Shown: one piece after another, positions 59,593 through 64,000 of the stretch
Layout of the letters: the number at the start of each line of letters is the position of its first letter
How positions within the stretch are numbered: the stretch's first letter is position 1
Assembly (NCBI GenBank): GCA_022823665.1
Contig: JAJEHN010000019.1
Location: 62,001 to 126,000 of the forward strand
Length of the DNA: 64,000 nt
Direction of reading: 5' to 3'
Source of the DNA: Thermoanaerobaculia bacterium
Lineage (GTDB): Bacteria; Acidobacteriota; Thermoanaerobaculia; Multivoradales; Multivoraceae
Translations under genes and position numbers: made by a program
Notes under the pieces: generated by a model
Database searches by the model: none
What the model was told of the DNA's origin: nothing
Seen by the model: only the letters and a program-made list of their open reading frames with translations

Positions 59593-59635
59593 GAACTCCG
59601 TGTCGCCCGCCGCTGTTCGCCGTGAGGCGGACTTT

Positions 59636-59710
59636 TCCTCGGTAGCTCAACGGTAGAGCGTTCGGCTGTTAACCGAAATGTTGGGGGTTCGAATCCCTCC
59701 CGAGGAGCCA
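59636..59710 (+). tRNA. tRNA-Asn (anticodon GUU)
   Basis: 75 bases including encoded CCA. The acceptor is TCCTCGG/CCGAGGA, D arm AGCTCAACGGTAGAGC, anticodon stem TTCGG/CCGAA around CTGTTAA (anticodon GTT), and T arm GGGGGTTCGAATCCCTC. Standard length. Confidence 0.97.
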
Positions 59711-59775
59711 CTGTTCACGGCCTGGACGGTGAGGCGGGACCGCTTCTCGCTCTCGACCGTGGCGAGGTAGTTGAG

Positions 59776-61365
<1,590 letters not shown>

Positions 61366-61398
61366 CGTGTTGCCGTGTGAAGCGGTAGGGAGACCCGG

Positions 61399-63342
<1,944 letters not shown>

Positions 63343-63381
63343 ACCTCAGCGGGACCCCAGGGGCTCAGGGCCAGGCAGGGT

Positions 63382-63387
63382 TACACT
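63382..63387 (+). promoter_or_regulatory. Candidate -10 (TACACT) for the leaderless AI-2E family gene
   Basis: TACACT is followed by seven bases and the GTG start, with no Shine-Dalgarno. Same hexamer and spacing as at the DegT gene. Confidence 0.45.
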
Positions 63388-63394
63388 GCGGCCA

Positions 63395-64000
63395 GTGGCC
63401 AGGGACGATCAGGCACGGGATCTCGGTACGCCGATGCGACTGCTCCTGGTCGCTGCCTGTGTCGTCGTCCTGGTCGCCGGCCTGCGGGCCGCGTCCTCGA
63501 TCATGATCCCGTTCCTGGTCGCGGTCTTCATCGCCGCGATCAGCCTGCCCGTTCTGACCTGGCTGCAGCGACGCCTGCCGATGATCGTCGCCGTCCTCGG
63601 CACGATCCTGATGGATCTGCTGGTCATCGCCCTGGCCGGCTACCTGGTCGGTTCCACGGCGAACCAGGTCGCGGGCGAGATGGGCGAGATCCAGTCCACC
63701 CTCACGGAGTGGATCGAAGACGGCGGCGACTGGCTCGAGGAGCGGGGCGTGCCCATCGCCAGTTGGCTGGCGGGGTCGACGGTGGAGGAAGCGGCCGACG
63801 GGGCGGGGGCCGCCGACCCGGAGTCCCCGGATGCCGCCCGGGCCGCGTCCGACGGCGGCGACGACTCCCTGCCGCTTGCCCTGTTCTCGCGTTTCGAGCC
63901 CGGCTTCCTGGTCGATTTCGTGAACCGGACCCTGCGGACGACGACGGCCGCCCTTTCGTCGTTCCTCGTCATCTCGCTGATCGTCATCTTCACCCTCTTC
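63395..64000 (+). CDS. AI-2E family transporter (PerM/YdiK-like), partial at window end
   Basis: The first 202 residues of a membrane protein that continues past the window. Two hydrophobic segments near the start (LLLVAACVVVLVAGLRA and IMIPFLVAVFIAAISLPVL) and a third (AVLGTILMDLLVIALAGYLVG) are followed by a soluble stretch with amphipathic helices, the usual layout of the AI-2E/UPF0118 family. An Ala/Asp/Ser-rich insert (about 128-156) is odd. Some members export autoinducer-2, others are Na+/H+ antiporters, so no substrate is assigned. GTG 63395 is chosen for its promoter-like hexamer; ATG 63434 is the alternative. Confidence 0.8.
   Translation, partial: MARDDQARDLGTPMRLLLVAACVVVLVAGLRAASSIMIPFLVAVFIAAISLPVLTWLQRRLPMIVAVLGTILMDLLVIALAGYLVGSTANQVAGEMGEIQSTLTEWIEDGGDWLEERGVPIASWLAGSTVEEAADGAGAADPESPDAARAASDGGDDSLPLALFSRFEPGFLVDFVNRTLRTTTAALSSFLVISLIVIFTLF

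Overview
The window is a high-G+C segment (clearly above 60%, not computed exactly) of a bacterial chromosome around the replication-initiation gene dnaA. It carries about 54 protein genes, four tRNAs and the SRP RNA. The envelope genes (YidC/YidD, MreBCD, PBP2/RodA, Wzm/Wzt, an LPS-type kinase, a lipoprotein) indicate a two-membrane, rod-shaped bacterium. Bactofilin, the archaeal/yeast-type aspartate-semialdehyde dehydrogenase and the base composition would suit an Acidobacteriota-like lineage, but nothing in the window fixes the phylum.

Layout. 0.1-7.6 kb is one long minus-strand run, read right to left: tadA, two tRNA-Ser, rpmH, rnpA, yidD, yidC, khpB (jag), then a repeat-filled gap with two parS sites, rsmG, parA, parB and bactofilin. 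On the plus strand 7.6-10.4 kb has SRP RNA, dnaX, ebfC and recR. A 640-bp cluster of palindromic elements follows, then mutY and two aminotransferases on the minus strand. 15.0-26.8 kb is dnaA, dnaN, gyrB, gyrA (no recF), then transaldolase, an M20 peptidase, a CYTH protein and a nucleotidyltransferase. 27.2-33.2 kb is a minus-strand thrA-asd-thrB-thrC operon. ruvB and ruvA face each other around another palindromic element. A PpiD-like chaperone is divergent from mreBCD-mrdA-rodA-rng. 44.0-48.7 kb has a kinase/glycosidase-like fusion, the Wzm/Wzt O-antigen exporter and a DUF3467 protein. Minus-strand fadD, yggS and a zinc-ribbon protein follow. 52.2-59.5 kb holds a lipoprotein and the macromolecular synthesis operon rpsU-mutS2-dnaG-rpoD. 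Then come tRNA-Asn, pckA, acsA and the start of an AI-2E family membrane protein cut by the window end.

How the genes work together. Replication start (DnaA, clamp, clamp loader), origin segregation (ParABS), gyrase, repair (RecR, MutY, RuvAB, MutS2), primase with the main sigma factor, membrane insertion (SRP RNA, YidC/YidD) and the elongasome (MreBCD, PBP2, RodA) are gathered here, as is common near bacterial origins.

Most unusual signals. (1) A family of 170-181 bp palindromic elements has a 106-108 bp conserved core and arms whose sequence differs between copies but stays complementary within each copy. Three loci lie at convergent gene ends. (2) An LPS-type kinase is fused to a glycosidase-like domain that appears to lack its acid/base Glu. 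(3) TANNNT hexamers recur 6-8 nt before start codons that lack a Shine-Dalgarno, suggesting leaderless transcription. (4) The rsmG start codon lies inside parS. (5) A second, triple-hairpin repeat has supplied the C-terminus of the CYTH protein. (6) Two convergent genes share a 16-bp palindrome encoding the same last three residues.
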